NCBI GenBank assembly: GCA_027946365.1
Contig: JAPEUQ010000003.1
Span: 3,720,001-3,784,000, forward strand
DNA length: 64,000 nt
DNA from: Kalmusia sp. IMI 367209
Lineage: Eukaryota > Ascomycota > Dothideomycetes > Pleosporales > Didymosphaeriaceae
Direction of reading: 5' to 3'
Shown: positions 33,552-45,499 of the stretch, piece after piece
How the letters are laid out: each line of letters opens with the position of its first letter
Position numbering within the stretch: position 1 is the first letter of the stretch
Notes under the pieces: generated by a model
What the model saw: the letters and a program-made list of their open reading frames with translations, nothing else
The model's database searches: none
Told to the model about the DNA's origin: nothing
Program-made: the position numbers and the translations under genes

Positions 33552-34058
33552 CTACAACAGGGCGCCCAACATTGCCGATCCCAAAACCAAACACAGCATC
33601 CCCACTCCCGCCTTGCTCACCCCCTGCGGCTCAACCTTCCACGCCGCGCCCGGCGTCCCCGTCGCACTGCTCGCCCCACCGGTCTTGCTCCCAGTCTGCC
33701 CCGTCTCCTTCGCCCCTCCCGCAGTTCCACTCACCGCGCCCGTCGCCGTCGCGTTACTCGCCCCGTTGCAAAAGATATCGCCTGCTTTCACGCCGCCCTC
33801 CTGCCAGCACTTCTGCAGATCCGCGATGCTCTGGTCGGCAGCCAGGCAGTATAAGGCGCAGTCGTTGCCCCAGCTCTCGACGGGGGCCGACTTGCAGCAG
33901 TCTTTGAGGATATCGCTGTAGTTGGAAGGGAAGCCGGAGGTGCCGCCTACGGCGCAGGCGGAGTCTTTTGTGGGGAACTCGGAGAAGGAGGTTGTTGTGC
34001 AGGCGGACGAGGAGGCGGATGGGGCGGCGGAGGAAGTCATGGAGGGGACAGCTGCCAT
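33552..34058 (-). CDS. Small Cys-rich protein with GPI-like tail
   Basis: 168 aa. Ser/Ala/Thr-rich N-terminus, then a core with eight Cys (about residues 34-96: DSACAV, KDCCKSAP, NDCALYCLA, KCWQEGG, IFCNG), a low-complexity Ala/Gly/Thr linker and a hydrophobic C-terminus (MLCLVLGSAMLGALL) like a GPI-attachment signal. No classical signal peptide follows the first ATG, which is odd for a surface protein. A plausible 5'-UTR intron (GTACGT at about 34121 to CAACAG at about 34077) lies upstream, but adds no signal sequence. It may be an unconventionally targeted or mis-started cell-surface protein. No named family. Confidence 0.6.
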   Translation of the reverse strand: MAAVPSMTSSAAPSASSSACTTTSFSEFPTKDSACAVGGTSGFPSNYSDILKDCCKSAPVESWGNDCALYCLAADQSIADLQKCWQEGGVKAGDIFCNGASNATATGAVSGTAGGAKETGQTGSKTGGASSATGTPGAAWKVEPQGVSKAGVGMLCLVLGSAMLGALL

Positions 34059-34743
34059 TGTGTAGTTGTGGTAAGATCTGTTGCTTATTAGGATAAGTTA
34101 TTTGAGAGGGGGAGAGACGTACTGTGTTGACGTTGTTGATATGGTTCAACAGTGGTTGAGAGCGTAGGACAAGATTCGTTTGCTGTGAGTTCTAGCTGCG
34201 ATAGTTGCTGGCAAGCGTGAGCGAGCGCGATGTTAGTGAAAAAAGCAGGTTGGGCGACCAAAGTCGAATGACGGCGGTCCGACGGTTTCACCACTTTCGG
34301 TGGCGCTTTAGCCAGAAGGTGGCCGTGACGTGAGGCGTTGGTTGTTCCTGGCCCACATTTTGGGGCACGGTTGGCTGGGAGACTGTGGCATGACTATTAC
34401 TATTTTTGGCGCTTATGAGGAGACATGGGATTATTGTCCGCTGTATTGCGCTGCGAAAACGCGATAGACAATACAACAGAGCGCGGAAAAGTGGTAGAGT
34501 AGCACGAGGATCCTAGTATGTTGTGCAGTCGTGGTATGGGAGAAAACAGGCGATCCTAGTTCTAGTTCCGCCTCGGGGCCGCCGCTGTAAGGAGTAAGGC
34601 GGCTTGGATACATCCGCACCCTAATAGATCCACAACTACTAAACACCCAATGTTATTTCTAGTGAAAGTTCTGCGTGCACAAATCAATTTATTCACATGT
34701 ACCTTGTTCTACCAATTCATAAGGATTTCATAGCTGTTCATAT
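34059..34743. other. Intergenic
   Basis: 5' region of the Cys-rich protein gene, with its probable leader intron, and spacer to the GH105 gene end. Confidence 0.5.
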
Positions 34744-35926
34744 TCAGTAGCCGCCATCATGAACGATCCAGCCCCCCTTGCCGTCATTTTCTAGCAGCGG
34801 CACACCGATATAGTACTACGTTATAGTCAGCATTGTCTTGTTTTCACAGTAATGGAATAACCTACCTCGTAACTTCCGTTCGAGCTGAGACTTCCAACAG
34901 ACACGGTGCCCTCCCAGCTCAATGTTCCGTTCTTCTCATGCTTGACGAACTTCTCCAACATGAGATCATACGCCTTGACCGCTGTATCCTTGTACTGTTT
35001 ATCCAACAATCCCGTGCGAATACCCTTCAAGTACCCGTAAGTGAACATAGCTGTGCCACTGGACTCGATGTAGTTGCCCTTCATCCCAGGGTACGGCTCA
35101 TCCATGACGAGCCACCACCCGCCACTCGCATCCTGGGCTTGCTTCAAGCCAGCAGCGAGAGTGGTGAAGTAGCCTTTGAGGCGGTTGTATCCCGGTAGAT
35201 CCTTCGGGTACACTTGAAGCACCTCCACGAGCGCCATGAAATACCACCCCACAGCGCGGTCCCACACGTGCGGCGAAGCCCCGGTTTTCGGGTCCGCCCA
35301 GACCGCCTTCAAGCTTTGGTCGTAGCCGTGGGCCAGCAAATTAGATGTCTTGTTCCTCGTGTGCTTCTCGATCAAGTCGAACTGCAGCACAATGTCGTTC
35401 CATGCAGTCGTATTGTCCGGCTCGAAGTACGAGGTGTAGGTCGCATAGAACTGGTCTGCCATGAAGATACCATCGAGCCACATCTGATTCGGGTACGTAG
35501 GCGATCGATGCCAGAAACCGCCCTCGGCATTGCGCGGGAAGCGGTTGAGCTGGGCCCTCAGGGATGCCGCGGCGATCTCATACTTTTTCGCCTTGCGGCC
35601 TTCCGAGTTCCAAAAGTAGAGGATGTTGTTGCCGGCTCGGATGTCGTCAAGGGAGTAGTAGTTCGGGTCCCAGTTCTTGATTGTGCCATCCGACGACACG
35701 AGTGAGGAGATCGCGTTGGATGCCCACGAGAGAGTAGAGTGGCGTTCTTGTGCAGGGTTGCTGCTTTGGTGATGCCTTCGTTGATCACGTTCGAGACATA
35801 GTGGTTGTCGATTGGATGGTTCTTGGAGAGAAATGACGTCGCCATCCATGTTGAGAAGTAGTCTGACGCATTAGGCGCGGCGGCCACTACGGTCGCGCTT
35901 GAAAGAAGAACTGTTGACACACGCAT
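34744..35926 (-). CDS. GH105/GH88-type unsaturated glucuronyl hydrolase (one frame break)
   Basis: About 377 aa if the frame break is disregarded. A signal peptide (MRVSTVLLSSATVVAAAP) starts at 35926. The body resembles YteR-type unsaturated rhamnogalacturonyl hydrolases, which cleave the unsaturated sugar from pectin lyase products: YYSLDDIRAGNNILYFW, EGGFWHR, PNQMWLDGIFMADQFYA (catalytic Asp region), SPHVWDRAVGWYFMAL and ESSGTAMFTYGYLKGI. Intron 34816-34865 precedes a last exon beginning YYIGVPLLEN. Near 35728-35745 the frame shifts between KNATL and LSWASN, at a CTCTCT run. This is a +2 or -1 change, either a real inactivating lesion or an assembly error. Secreted, plant-cell-wall degradation. 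Confidence 0.8.
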
Positions 35927-38084
35927 AGTGATCGCTCTTCTCGATTATCTAAACAGTAATCGAAGCGATAAACAACGATAGTAACGAATCTTAGAGTGGA
36001 CACTCGAAGGTCGTTGCCATTATCAGACTTCTTATACTTTGGATGCACCTCATATCTCCTTCATATTGCAATATAATCCCGTGCCAAGGGCATGGCAGAT
36101 GCGGGATCATATTGAACTGGCACGTTCCGTCGAAGAGATCATCGGAAATGGAGGCGAAGCCTCGGTCAAACACGTACTAGAAGTACGAAGCCTCCGAGAT
36201 TATGGACTTGGCTACGGGAAAGACGCTGATGCGGAGAAATAGCGCGTTTCGAGACGGAGAAATCGGTGATTGGTTGATTGCTTGGCGGCATCTCACGAAA
36301 CGCAGCCATTTGTGGTCGCAAAGAGTGTTCGATAGTACTTAGGCTTCTTAATCAAGCACTCTGTATTCCATCTGGGCTTCCGCCTCTGCGGGCGGAAGTG
36401 TGGAAAACGGGCCGTAAATGTTGGGCGGTAGCGGAACGGGAAGGATCCTGGGAGTGGAGCTAGCCCGATTCGGTTCCAGCTGCAAGCCTTCCGTTGTCGT
36501 ATCTCTCCCATCGGTACTAATTTCCCCCTCGTCAGGACGATTTAAATCTCACTCAAACAGCAAGGACAAGTTTATCCATCCCTTGAAACCACGAGACCTG
36601 TGTTCGGGCACATTTTTTACCATGAATTGTGACTACCACAGCATGACCTCGCTTCTTATTCTATAAGCTCATTGTCGATTGATGATAGTCTAGATGTGTG
36701 TGTTCTATGTCACAAGGGAACGTGATACAATATGCCTCCATGTTCTTATCTTAGTACCATGACAAGCGGCTCCATTACCTCCACGTAGGGAGGAAGCTTC
36801 TGGCCTTTTTGTTCATGCAATCAGAGGGACACATCTTACCCCATCACAATGTGAACAGCAACTCCATTTCTTCCTCTCATACATTACATCTACCATATTT
36901 GCTTATACTTTAACGCACGTAAATACTTGTTTCGTCTAGCATTCGATGTTGTTAAAGGTGGAAATAAGATTGTATTGTAGAAGTGGGGTTCTGGGTTGAT
37001 CCCCTAGTGACGGGACGATCATGATCCGAAGAATTCTAATAATCCAAACGTCAAACACCTAGAGCTTCATAGTAGAAGGTCTCACGATCTATAAATTCTG
37101 CCTATCCGGCTCATATTTCTTAGGTAGCCATCTGATCAATTTGCTCACTGAAAACAGTGATCTCAGCAATAATTCCACAGATTGATATTAAATCTTTGTG
37201 AGTCCATTTTCATTTCAAGGTAGAAGTAATCCCGCAGGATCATATTGCCTCTTGCTCTTGTTGTTGCATTGATTTTAGTATTGAGGGTCATTGCAGTCAC
37301 CTAAACGCCCGCAGATAATCTTAGAGCAACGATATGCTCTCCGCCCCACTCTCGCCATTTTCACGAAAACCAGACCAACTCGTTAACTTCGCGCACTACA
37401 GAAGCTTCAGTAGTACCATTATATGTTGAAAAATTCGTCTACCTTACACCGGTCGTCCAGGCTGATTGCAGCATCGAGTCACAGGCGCTGCCGACTATTT
37501 TAATATCTCGAGCTACATAAAAATTCCCATCGAAAAGTTACTCGACCCAGACCCGACGTATCACCCGCACATTGCTTCTCTTTCACAACCAGAGCCTGAG
37601 TCAGTCCAAGAAACGGGATATAAAAACTACGGAATAGGCTATTGATTCCGGATTCCTTGAGCCTTGCGCCTCATTATTGATGTATACCTGTATTTCCATG
37701 TTGTGAAGAATATCAAATTTTGCTCTTCAAAGCACTCAAAGGTGAAAAGACTTGAGCGCAGCTGGACTTGGACATAATCACCCTCCTCATTCACCGAGTA
37801 GCAAGGATATGATTCTACGAACCAGATGTAGATCTACGAAGGCGGAAAGACGCCATCCTCAAGTACATGTCACGACAGCATGACCATACCATTTGCGCAC
37901 TCCCCCATGACGACGGGGTTTTCAACGCAGAGCTATCCGAATAATATGTAGCAAACAGTAAATTAAGCAAAGCACATCTTCTTCTATCAAGTCTGCCGCG
38001 AGCAAGAAAGAATTACTTTCCATCTAGTACGTTCACTCTCCGCCCAAAAAATGAAGATGGATAAAAAACACTGCAAAAATCAAA
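35927..38084. other. 2.2-kb stretch without a recognisable gene
   Basis: AT-rich. It contains the GH105 promoter and long stretches with stops in all frames (36700-38050). A 67-codon ORF at 36039-36242 has no family features. Confidence 0.5.
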
Positions 38085-38235
38085 TGGACGCGCCAGGAAT
38101 CGAACCCGGATCTCCCACATCACCCCAGTGTGCCTCCACACACTGTCCACTCCCGACACCGGCAAGTGGACCACCGGACACGCAAGTGCCGCCGGGTCGT
38201 TGGATGTGGGCGCCTTGCCACTGGGCCACGCATCC
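38085..38235 (-). tRNA. tRNA-Trp (anticodon CCA) with an 80-nt intron
   Basis: Reverse strand, 71 nt after splicing. The acceptor stem GGATGCG (38235-38229) pairs with CGCGTCC, discriminator A at 38085. D-arm GCC-CAGTGGCAA-GGC. Anticodon stem CCCAC/GTGGG with loop A-T-CCA-A-T, anticodon at 38203-38201. T-arm CCGGG-TTCGATT-CCTGG. The intron 38120-38199 sits between positions 37 and 38, the canonical eukaryotic place. Pol III terminator-like T-runs follow at 38075-38079 and 38064-38069. Eukaryotic tRNA-Trp genes often carry an intron; 80 nt is on the long side. Confidence 0.88.
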
Positions 38236-38763
38236 GCTTGTATATCTCACATGGTGTGGTTTCGAGAAGGGGGGATATATATACGAGAGGCTAGCGTCGC
38301 GCGTAGTAATGATAGTATGTAGATCCGTGTGCTGCGTTTGGAGATGAGGGGGGGAAAGAGGGGGGCGTTGTGCGGAACGAGGAAGGAACAAGATACTTGA
38401 GTATGGAAGGAGCGATGTATCTCAACGAATATAAGATTGATATAAGACTTTCCTATCTGCTACCCTTCTTGCCGGACTCTGTGTATTGTGCCAAAGTATA
38501 TGAGAAAAACATTAATAGAGACCCAAAATTACTCCAGCGCCATATCAAACACAAGGCCAAGCTGTCGTCCCGTCGTCCCGTCGTCCAAGCGAGCGTGTGT
38601 ATCGTGGTATCTTAAAAGGAAAAATGGCCTTGTGCAAACAACAAGGTCGGGGTATCAAGATGGTAAGAAAGGAATGTACGCAGTGCAAGTGTATCCGTCT
38701 TCTCGGGGACCCTCTTCTTTCCCTCCACAACAGAGTTCCATTTCCTACCTCACCACATGGAAA
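38236..38763. other. Intergenic
   Basis: Upstream flank of the tRNA and 3' flank of the phosphatase-like gene. Long reverse-strand-shadow ORFs extend in from 38764 on; nothing independent is seen. Confidence 0.5.
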
Positions 38764-40576
38764 CTAGATCCTCTCGACAGGCTCGACGGGCCTCGCCATC
38801 GCCGCCTCAATAGCCTCGAAGCTCCCCCTCCTGCTTTCGTCACCCAAATCTCCGCTCCTCCCCTCCTTAGCCCTCAACTCCCAGCTACCCACCCGCTCAT
38901 GCGCAACCCTCTTGTTCCCCTTCGCGTCGTCGCCGCCCAAACTGACGATGCCCGCCGGCGCAACGCCGTTCTTGGACAGACTGACGTCCACATCAGACGC
39001 CAGCTTGGCGCTCCCCTTGAACCCGCCCAGACTCGACTCCCTCCGCTGCACACGATGGAACCGGATCCCGCCGACGAACATTGCCGCTGCAAACAGCAGC
39101 CCCGCAACCACCAGCGTGACGACCGCGCCAATCACGCCCGCCACCACAGGCGAGACCTTCTCGTGCTTCTTCGCGGGCGCAAGCAGACCCACGTTGACGG
39201 TCGGATCTTCGACGCCCAAGCAGAACAGCGCGCCCGAGCTGCACTGATCGCACCAGTCGCTCGGCTGGTTGACCATGACGCGCTCCATGCTGGCGGAGAA
39301 GTCGCGCCAGGGCATGTCCATGTGGGAGGGCCCGTTGCGGAAGATGGAGTAGGCTTGGGGTGCCTGGCCGTCGTAGTCGTCAGTGCCGTTGTGGAAGGAG
39401 AAGCGCACCCAGAGGTTGTCCTCGTCGGCGGGCGAGGCGTCACCGCGTGTGAAGAGCTCAAGGATCAGGGCCGACGCGAAGGGTGGGATGGCGTGCCAGC
39501 GTTGCGTCTGGGCCTGGTAGTCGATCTCGGCGATAGAGAGGAAGGAAAGGATGGGCTCGTAGTCACCGAAGAGGAGGGTCAGGGCGGGCGAGTAGCCGTT
39601 CGTGGTGTTGCCGTCATTTTGGACAATGTCCTGGAAGCGGCCGAGCAGGAGGGCGGTGAGCGTCTTGCCGGCCATGGCGCGGTACGCGGAGATGGTATCT
39701 GTGTCGGAGGAGACGTTGCCGTAGCGGTACCATGCGTCTTGGTCGGCCAGGTAGCGGACCTTTTCGAAGACACCGGAGTTGTTGCCGTTGGTGAGGTCGG
39801 CGAAGGTGTTGGCGTCATGGGTGTAGTAGTAGGAGAGGTCGTCGTAAATGCCATAGGCATTCATGTAGTCACTAAGGTCATACTCGTCAGCTCACAGCTC
39901 ACTAGTCTCCACGGGAGGAGACAACTTACAGCATACCAGCCGGAATATCCCCATTGAACCAGCTCAAGCTCAGATCCTCATAGAAGGCCTTCTCGGCCGT
40001 CTGCGTGCTCAGATAATGCTCCGAGATCTCGTACAAAGCACTCTCCAGCTGCGCATTCGGGCAATCATCATGCCCGCTAATATAGATGCTCTGCGGATCC
40101 AGCGACCCCACCGTCATGATATTCGCATACTGATAACCATCCAGCGGATAATCCACAGCCGTATGGTTGGCTAGCAGTCCCACGGCATCCGCCCACGGCC
40201 CATTCCGCGTGGCATTCAGACTCGACGGTGGATACAGACCCTGCATGAAGGCCTGCGCCGACGCCACCAGGTACGGCTTATCCAAAGTCTGGATAAACAG
40301 CTGGTCGGGCTGCAGCTGGTCCTGCGACATGCCCGCGATATTGCGGGCACCCATTTGCGTGGCGCCCGAGTTCTCGTCGATGTAGCGGCCCCGGAAATTC
40401 TGCCCGAGCTCGTACATCTGCTGTGCGCCCAGGGCCGTCAGCATCTCGGTGCCTGACCGGACCCACGGCGTGCGCTCGCCAGAGCGGATGAAGGCGACGG
40501 TGCCCACCATGTTGATGTCGTCCTGGGCCTGAATGACGCGGGCGGCGGCCAGGACCGCAAAGGAGAGAGCGAGCAT
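38764..40576 (-). CDS. Membrane-anchored histidine-acid-phosphatase-like protein
   Basis: Two exons, 584 aa; intron 39872-39929 (58 nt) joins GML to DYMNAYG. Signal peptide at residues 1-17, phosphatase-fold region about 22-420, several N-glycosylation sites, a CDQC pair near 405, one membrane helix (about 430-460, VVAGVIGAVVTLVVAGLLF) and a basic cytoplasmic tail. The histidine acid phosphatase motif RHGxRxP reads RSGERTP here (TCT codon): the His that normally forms the phospho-enzyme is Ser. The acid/base HD pair could be YYTHDAN or ISGHDD. Phosphatase activity by the usual mechanism is therefore doubtful; it may be a receptor-like pseudoenzyme on the cell surface (inference). Confidence 0.8.
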
Positions 40577-42099
40577 GGTGGTGGAGCGTCGCGAGCTGCG
40601 CTGTTTTCGGCTGGAGAAGCCTTGCGTGTGCTATACAACGACGAGGGATGGAAGGGAGGAAGTGGTGGAGTAGCACGAGGCCAGCATCTCACACCGCACC
40701 GGACGCACCCTCATACTTATTCGGACCTAACAGCGCTGCATGCGACATGGTGCTAGGCCAGGCACACCTCTCCATGTTCGTAATGGGCGGCTTATCAGCA
40801 TACGAACAAAGAGTGCTCTGCTTGGCCTCAGGTTAGGTTCGCAGGGGGGGAAGCTATGGGAGCTCTGTAGCGGGGTAGCTGCAGCTCTGGGCCGCCTCAG
40901 CGCCCGCTGATTGGGGCAGACGGGTGGCCGGCCAGTGAATGCCCGCATGGGGATTGGGTGTGCCTTTGGATGGCCTTGGGAAGCTTTACCGCGGGAACCA
41001 GGGAGGGAGGGAGAGTGACAAGCACACCATCACAGCCTGGGAGCTCCAAATCGCAACAAAGAGCGGTTGCATGCCATCATCGAGCGCCGCATCCGAACGT
41101 CTGTCTCGCACAACGCCACGATTATCTACAGTATGCTGATTAGCGCCAGAAGGAAAGCGGTCCATACCTACTTACCTACCCACGGAATGACTTCGACCCT
41201 CTCTCCATACCACTGAGTGCTGCCTCACTCACCCCCAACCCCCAACCCAACACGGTCAGCTCCCCAGCCCCCACCTCGTATCTTATCAGCACGCCATGCC
41301 CAATCCGCCTAGCTGCATCCGCCCCTCCCCCTCCGACCTTTCCACCATGTGACTTGACTCCTCCCAGAACACTCGGCGCCGGTCGGTTCGGTCACCCATC
41401 CCATCCCATCCGTCCATGCCATCCATCACAACCCCGTACCTGGCTCGCAGGCGCATGGCGTGCTCCGACCCCCGACTCTCGATCCGCGGCGCTGTCAGCG
41501 GGGATTATATCGCTGCCCCGCGGACACATACTGCCCACTGCCGGCATCCGTTTCCCTCACGGCGGGTCAGATACATGCACCGCGCGACGCTCCAGCCTCG
41601 ATGATACATACATACTGACACGCAGAACCTGTGCCTGTGCTGAAACTAGTCGTTTCGAGTCTCCTCCGCATAGCTGAAATCTGACCCTATGGGAGAGCAA
41701 GCGGGACCTAAGGCCTGTCCAACCTTAAGCCCTACCATGGTTGGCCGCGGGGATTACACATGCAACCTCTGGTACGGGTGACGAGCGGGAGCTTAACCAA
41801 GGAAACAGTAAAGTAGTCTCAAAAAAAAAAGGTTGGCACCAGTCGTACTTTGACATGGATGTGATTGCATTTCAATCAAATTATTAAAATCGTCGTACTG
41901 TTTAGCCGAGCAGAGGGGCAGAGCAGCTGCACCGGGCCAACCTCAAGGCCTGTTGAAACTCCGCCCTAAGCTCATGACCTATTGCTACACCATTTCAATC
42001 AACGGTTTTGTGTCTCTAGCACGTGCACGCCGGATGCACTTCTAACTGCGTAAACCCACAATGATATATCCTTCCTTTTTGACCCGTCTAACCCAAAAA
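40577..42099. other. 1.5-kb intergenic region
   Basis: GC-rich near 41200-41700 with ORFs that overlap in several frames but no family resemblance. A run of 11-12 A occurs at about 41820-41831. It holds the promoter of the phosphatase-like gene and the 3' flank of ACL1. Confidence 0.5.
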
Positions 42100-44327
42100 T
42101 TACAATGTCACCTCGACACGGCCCTCGGCACCCGGTGCACCGCCCTGCAGAGAGGGGAGGAGGTACGTGATGTCGTCCCAAGGATGCCTGTACAGGCCGG
42201 TCCTGAGGCGCTTCTGGTCGAGGAAGTGGGCAATCAGACCAATGCTGCGGCCGAGCACGAACAGACCGTTGAGCACACCCATGCGGAGGTAGTCCTCGGC
42301 TTCCTCGGAAGAGAAAGCACCGCAGTTGCGCATGAGATCAACAAAGCACACGGCGATGCAGCCATCGACGTTGAGGATGAGGTTGTCCTTCTTCGACGTC
42401 GTGACTGTCTCGACAGCGAGAGCGTAGTCGAGCAGCTTCGTGCTGGGGAAGTTCTTCTTAACAAACTCCTTGACGAGCTCGACACGGAGATCGGGGTTGT
42501 TCCTCGACTTAATCCTGTGACCGATGCCGGGAACTAGGGCTCGTTAGCAACGGGTTTCGGCGAGCGATGAAGCTGACTTACTGAGCTTGTTCTCTTTCCT
42601 CATGGTGTCGACAAAATCACGGGGACTAAGACCCTTGTCGAAAGCCCGAGTGAACTCGTCAGCGGCACCATCAAGGGCACCACCGAAGCGCGAACCAATG
42701 GTCAAAAGACCGGACACCAAAGCGCTGATAAGATCCTTACCAGCACGGGTGGTGATGATGGTGTTCATGGCACCGGACACGGCGGGACCGTGGTCGGCAG
42801 TCAGCATGAGAACCATCTCCAAGAAGCGGCTGGCGTAGTCGGGCAGACGGCGACGGAACCAAAGCAGCGACATGACACCGCCAATGCCGATGTTCTCCTT
42901 GAAAACGTCGGAAATGGGCATGCCGGCGTAGAGAAGCTCCTGGCCACGGTCATCGGAAATGGTGGAGATGAAGGCAGCGGGCTTTCGGATAAGGCCGAGT
43001 TCCTGAGCCCACGAGTAGTCGATGGGGATCTTGGGAACGGCTGGTTCCGGCTTAGGCTTGATGGTGCCGTCCTTGAGCAACTTCTGGTAGACCTGTGCGA
43101 GGGTCTGGGGGAGATCCTCAAAGGTCTCCGGCACGTAGATGCCGCCTTCCCGCATGGTCTTGTTCTTGGTGGCCGCAGTCTCGAGCTGAGAGTTGGCGAA
43201 CGAACCAGCGTGACCGAACTGCACCTCAGTCTTGAGCATACCAGCAACGGTACCAATGGCCCAGGCAACGATGGGCTTGGTGATCTGGCCGGATTTCACA
43301 GCCTCAATCACACGGTACTCCTCAACACCACCGACCTCACCAAGCAAAACAATAAGCTTGCAGTCGGGATCCTCCTGGTAGCGGAGAACGTGGTCGATGA
43401 AGGTGGTACCAGGGTACCTGTCACCACCAATGGCAACACCCTCCAATACACCGTCGGTGGTGTTTGCAATGATGTTGTTCAGCTCGTTGGACATACCACC
43501 GGACTTGGAGACGTAGGAGACGGATCCGGGGCGGTACAGCTTGGAGGCAACGATGTTGTCCATCATACCACCAGTGTTACCGATCTTGAAGGAACCGGGC
43601 TTGATGCCACCGACCGTGGCGGGGCCGATAATGGTGATGCCCTTCTGCTTAGCAACGTACAAGATTTCTCGGGCACGCTATCAACGTCAGCGTGGGACCA
43701 TGAAAAGTGTCAAATGTCAAGCACTCACTCGCTCAGGAACACCCTCGGCAATGATGGCAATGGACTTGATCTGGGGGAATTCCATCAATTCCATCGTGGA
43801 CGTGTAGACGGATCGGGACGAGGCGAAGTTGACGACGGTGTCAACATCGCTGTGCTTGGAGATGGCCTTGCCCACGTCCTGGTAGACGGGCAGCAAGGTC
43901 TCGCTGGTTCCCCAGTACCTGCACCGTCGTTAGCATTGCCATTGCATTCGGGGCCGCATTCCTTGGCGCACGCACATCTTGCTGACGAACTGGCCGCCGA
44001 AGGTATAGATGATACCCGCCACGGAAGGCGTCTTGCGCTTGCAGATGAAGTCGAAGTCGAGCATGCCCTGGACGGCACGGGGCTGCAGACCACTGTTGCA
44101 CGGTTAGTCTGCCCCTGCTGACCGCCTTTTCCCGACCTGGTCGGTTCTGGAGAGGCTTACTAGACGAAGCATCGTGTCTTCGGGTGGAAGAGGGTGTGCG
44201 AAGCAGGCGGGCTCAAGGGCCGCGAGGGAGCAGCGAAGCGGCGGATGTTGTCGTTGGCAGAGAGGCCGTCCGTCGAGGTAGCGGCCTGGCTAGGGGTGGC
44301 CCCGTTGACAGGCGCGGCGGAAGGCAT
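42100..44327 (-). CDS. acl1: ATP-citrate lyase subunit 1 (citryl-CoA synthetase/lyase)
   Basis: Five exons, 667 aa: 44161-44327, 43976-44092, 43729-43918, 42582-43677, 42100-42533, with introns of 48-68 nt. The N-terminal half is a succinyl-CoA-synthetase-alpha-like CoA-binding domain ([29 protein letters not shown]) with the phospho-His loop [11 protein letters not shown]. The C-terminal half is the citrate-synthase-like lyase domain ([30 protein letters not shown]). With subunit 2 it makes cytosolic acetyl-CoA and oxaloacetate from citrate, ATP and CoA, feeding lipid, sterol and histone acetylation. It is transcribed away from the subunit 2 gene, the usual head-to-head arrangement in filamentous ascomycetes. 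Confidence 0.97.
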
Positions 44328-45499
44328 GTTGGCCAGGTGTTGAAGTGAAAGGCAGTCAATCGGCGGGAGAGAGCGAGAGCCTGAGTGCAGCGAGCTGTCA
44401 GCAAGGGAGGCAATTGATACGGGCGGCGTGGGGTGGCTATCGCTGACGGCGAGCGCTGGGTCGGGGGAGGGCAGGAAAAAAATAGCGGGCGCAGCTGGGC
44501 GAGCACGCAGGCGAGAAAGAAGCAACGCTGTGGACGGGGCGTGTGGAGAGGACAGGGCGTCCGGTGCGGGCAGACTGACCTTATTGAGGGTTACGCCAGA
44601 GGCTGAAGAAGCAGAAGCTGGCGATGGCGGGATGGAGGGGATGGCAGGAAGAAAGACTGTGGTTGCTGCTTCCCGAAGATTTGGGCGCTCCTGTGTTTTC
44701 GGCGTTGAGGGTCCCTGCTCGTCTGGCTGAGTTTGTTGGGGTATGGCCGAGCTGGCGCGCTAAACCGAAGTCCGACAGCGGTGAACGGGGAGCCGACTCG
44801 TGCCAACGCCAGCACTGCACGCTGGGGGACGCTGTTGGGCGGCAGGCCTGCGACGCTCGTAGTGCACGTAGTCGCTAGGGGCGCGCGGGCTCTTCGCAGG
44901 ATCTTTTTTCCAACGCGATGCGGCGCTCCGGGGGTGCACAATGGCTCTGGCAACGCAGTGACGGCCGGCGCGGTGGGCTTGCCCTGGCTGCCCTGGCGGT
45001 CGAACCAACTCCGATACCCCTGCCTGGGCCTGCGCCGTGGTTGGCTGCCGAAGGACCCGCATCGCCGACTTCCTGCACGGCCCTCCCCAACCTGGCGCCG
45101 ACGCTCAACACGCAAAAAACATACAGACCGCCGTTCCCCACGTCCTCAATTGCTGCTGCTTCTGCCCCTACGAAGCGTCGGATCCGCATCTTTGCCGTCA
45201 GGACGAGTCTGTTGCTGCCCAACCGATCCAGGTACGTCCCAGCAACTTCCCCGCAGAGACGCTGTGTTTTTTTCGTCCACGTCCCCAGCTGGCCGACCCA
45301 GTTGCGGCCCGGCGCTTTCGATAAAACCCAGCCTCGATAATTCCGGAGCGCCTTCGGGCATCGAGACGCTGCGAATTTTGTTAGACGCCTCTGCTGCTGC
45401 CCCGTCGATAAACACTCTCCCCCCTCTTTCGCCCGCACGCCCGCTCCTCAGGAGTCAGCAACTCACCACCTACAGTCCCATCTCCTCCTCTTCGACACC
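44328..45499. promoter_or_regulatory. Shared acl1/acl2 bidirectional promoter region
   Basis: 1172 bp between the two start codons, GC-rich. Long overlapping ORFs on both strands (up to 274 codons) are composition artefacts without family features. Head-to-head placement would permit 1:1 co-regulation of the subunits (inference). Confidence 0.65.

Noticed and set aside
36039..36242. 67-codon forward ORF upstream of GH105
   Set aside because: Short, no family resemblance, probably leader or promoter sequence.
38488..39957. 489-codon forward ORF
   Set aside because: Shadow of the phosphatase-like gene on the opposite strand; composition follows that gene's codons and it has no family features.
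42790..44121. 443-codon forward ORF
   Set aside because: Antisense shadow of ACL1, whose five exons and domains are certain.
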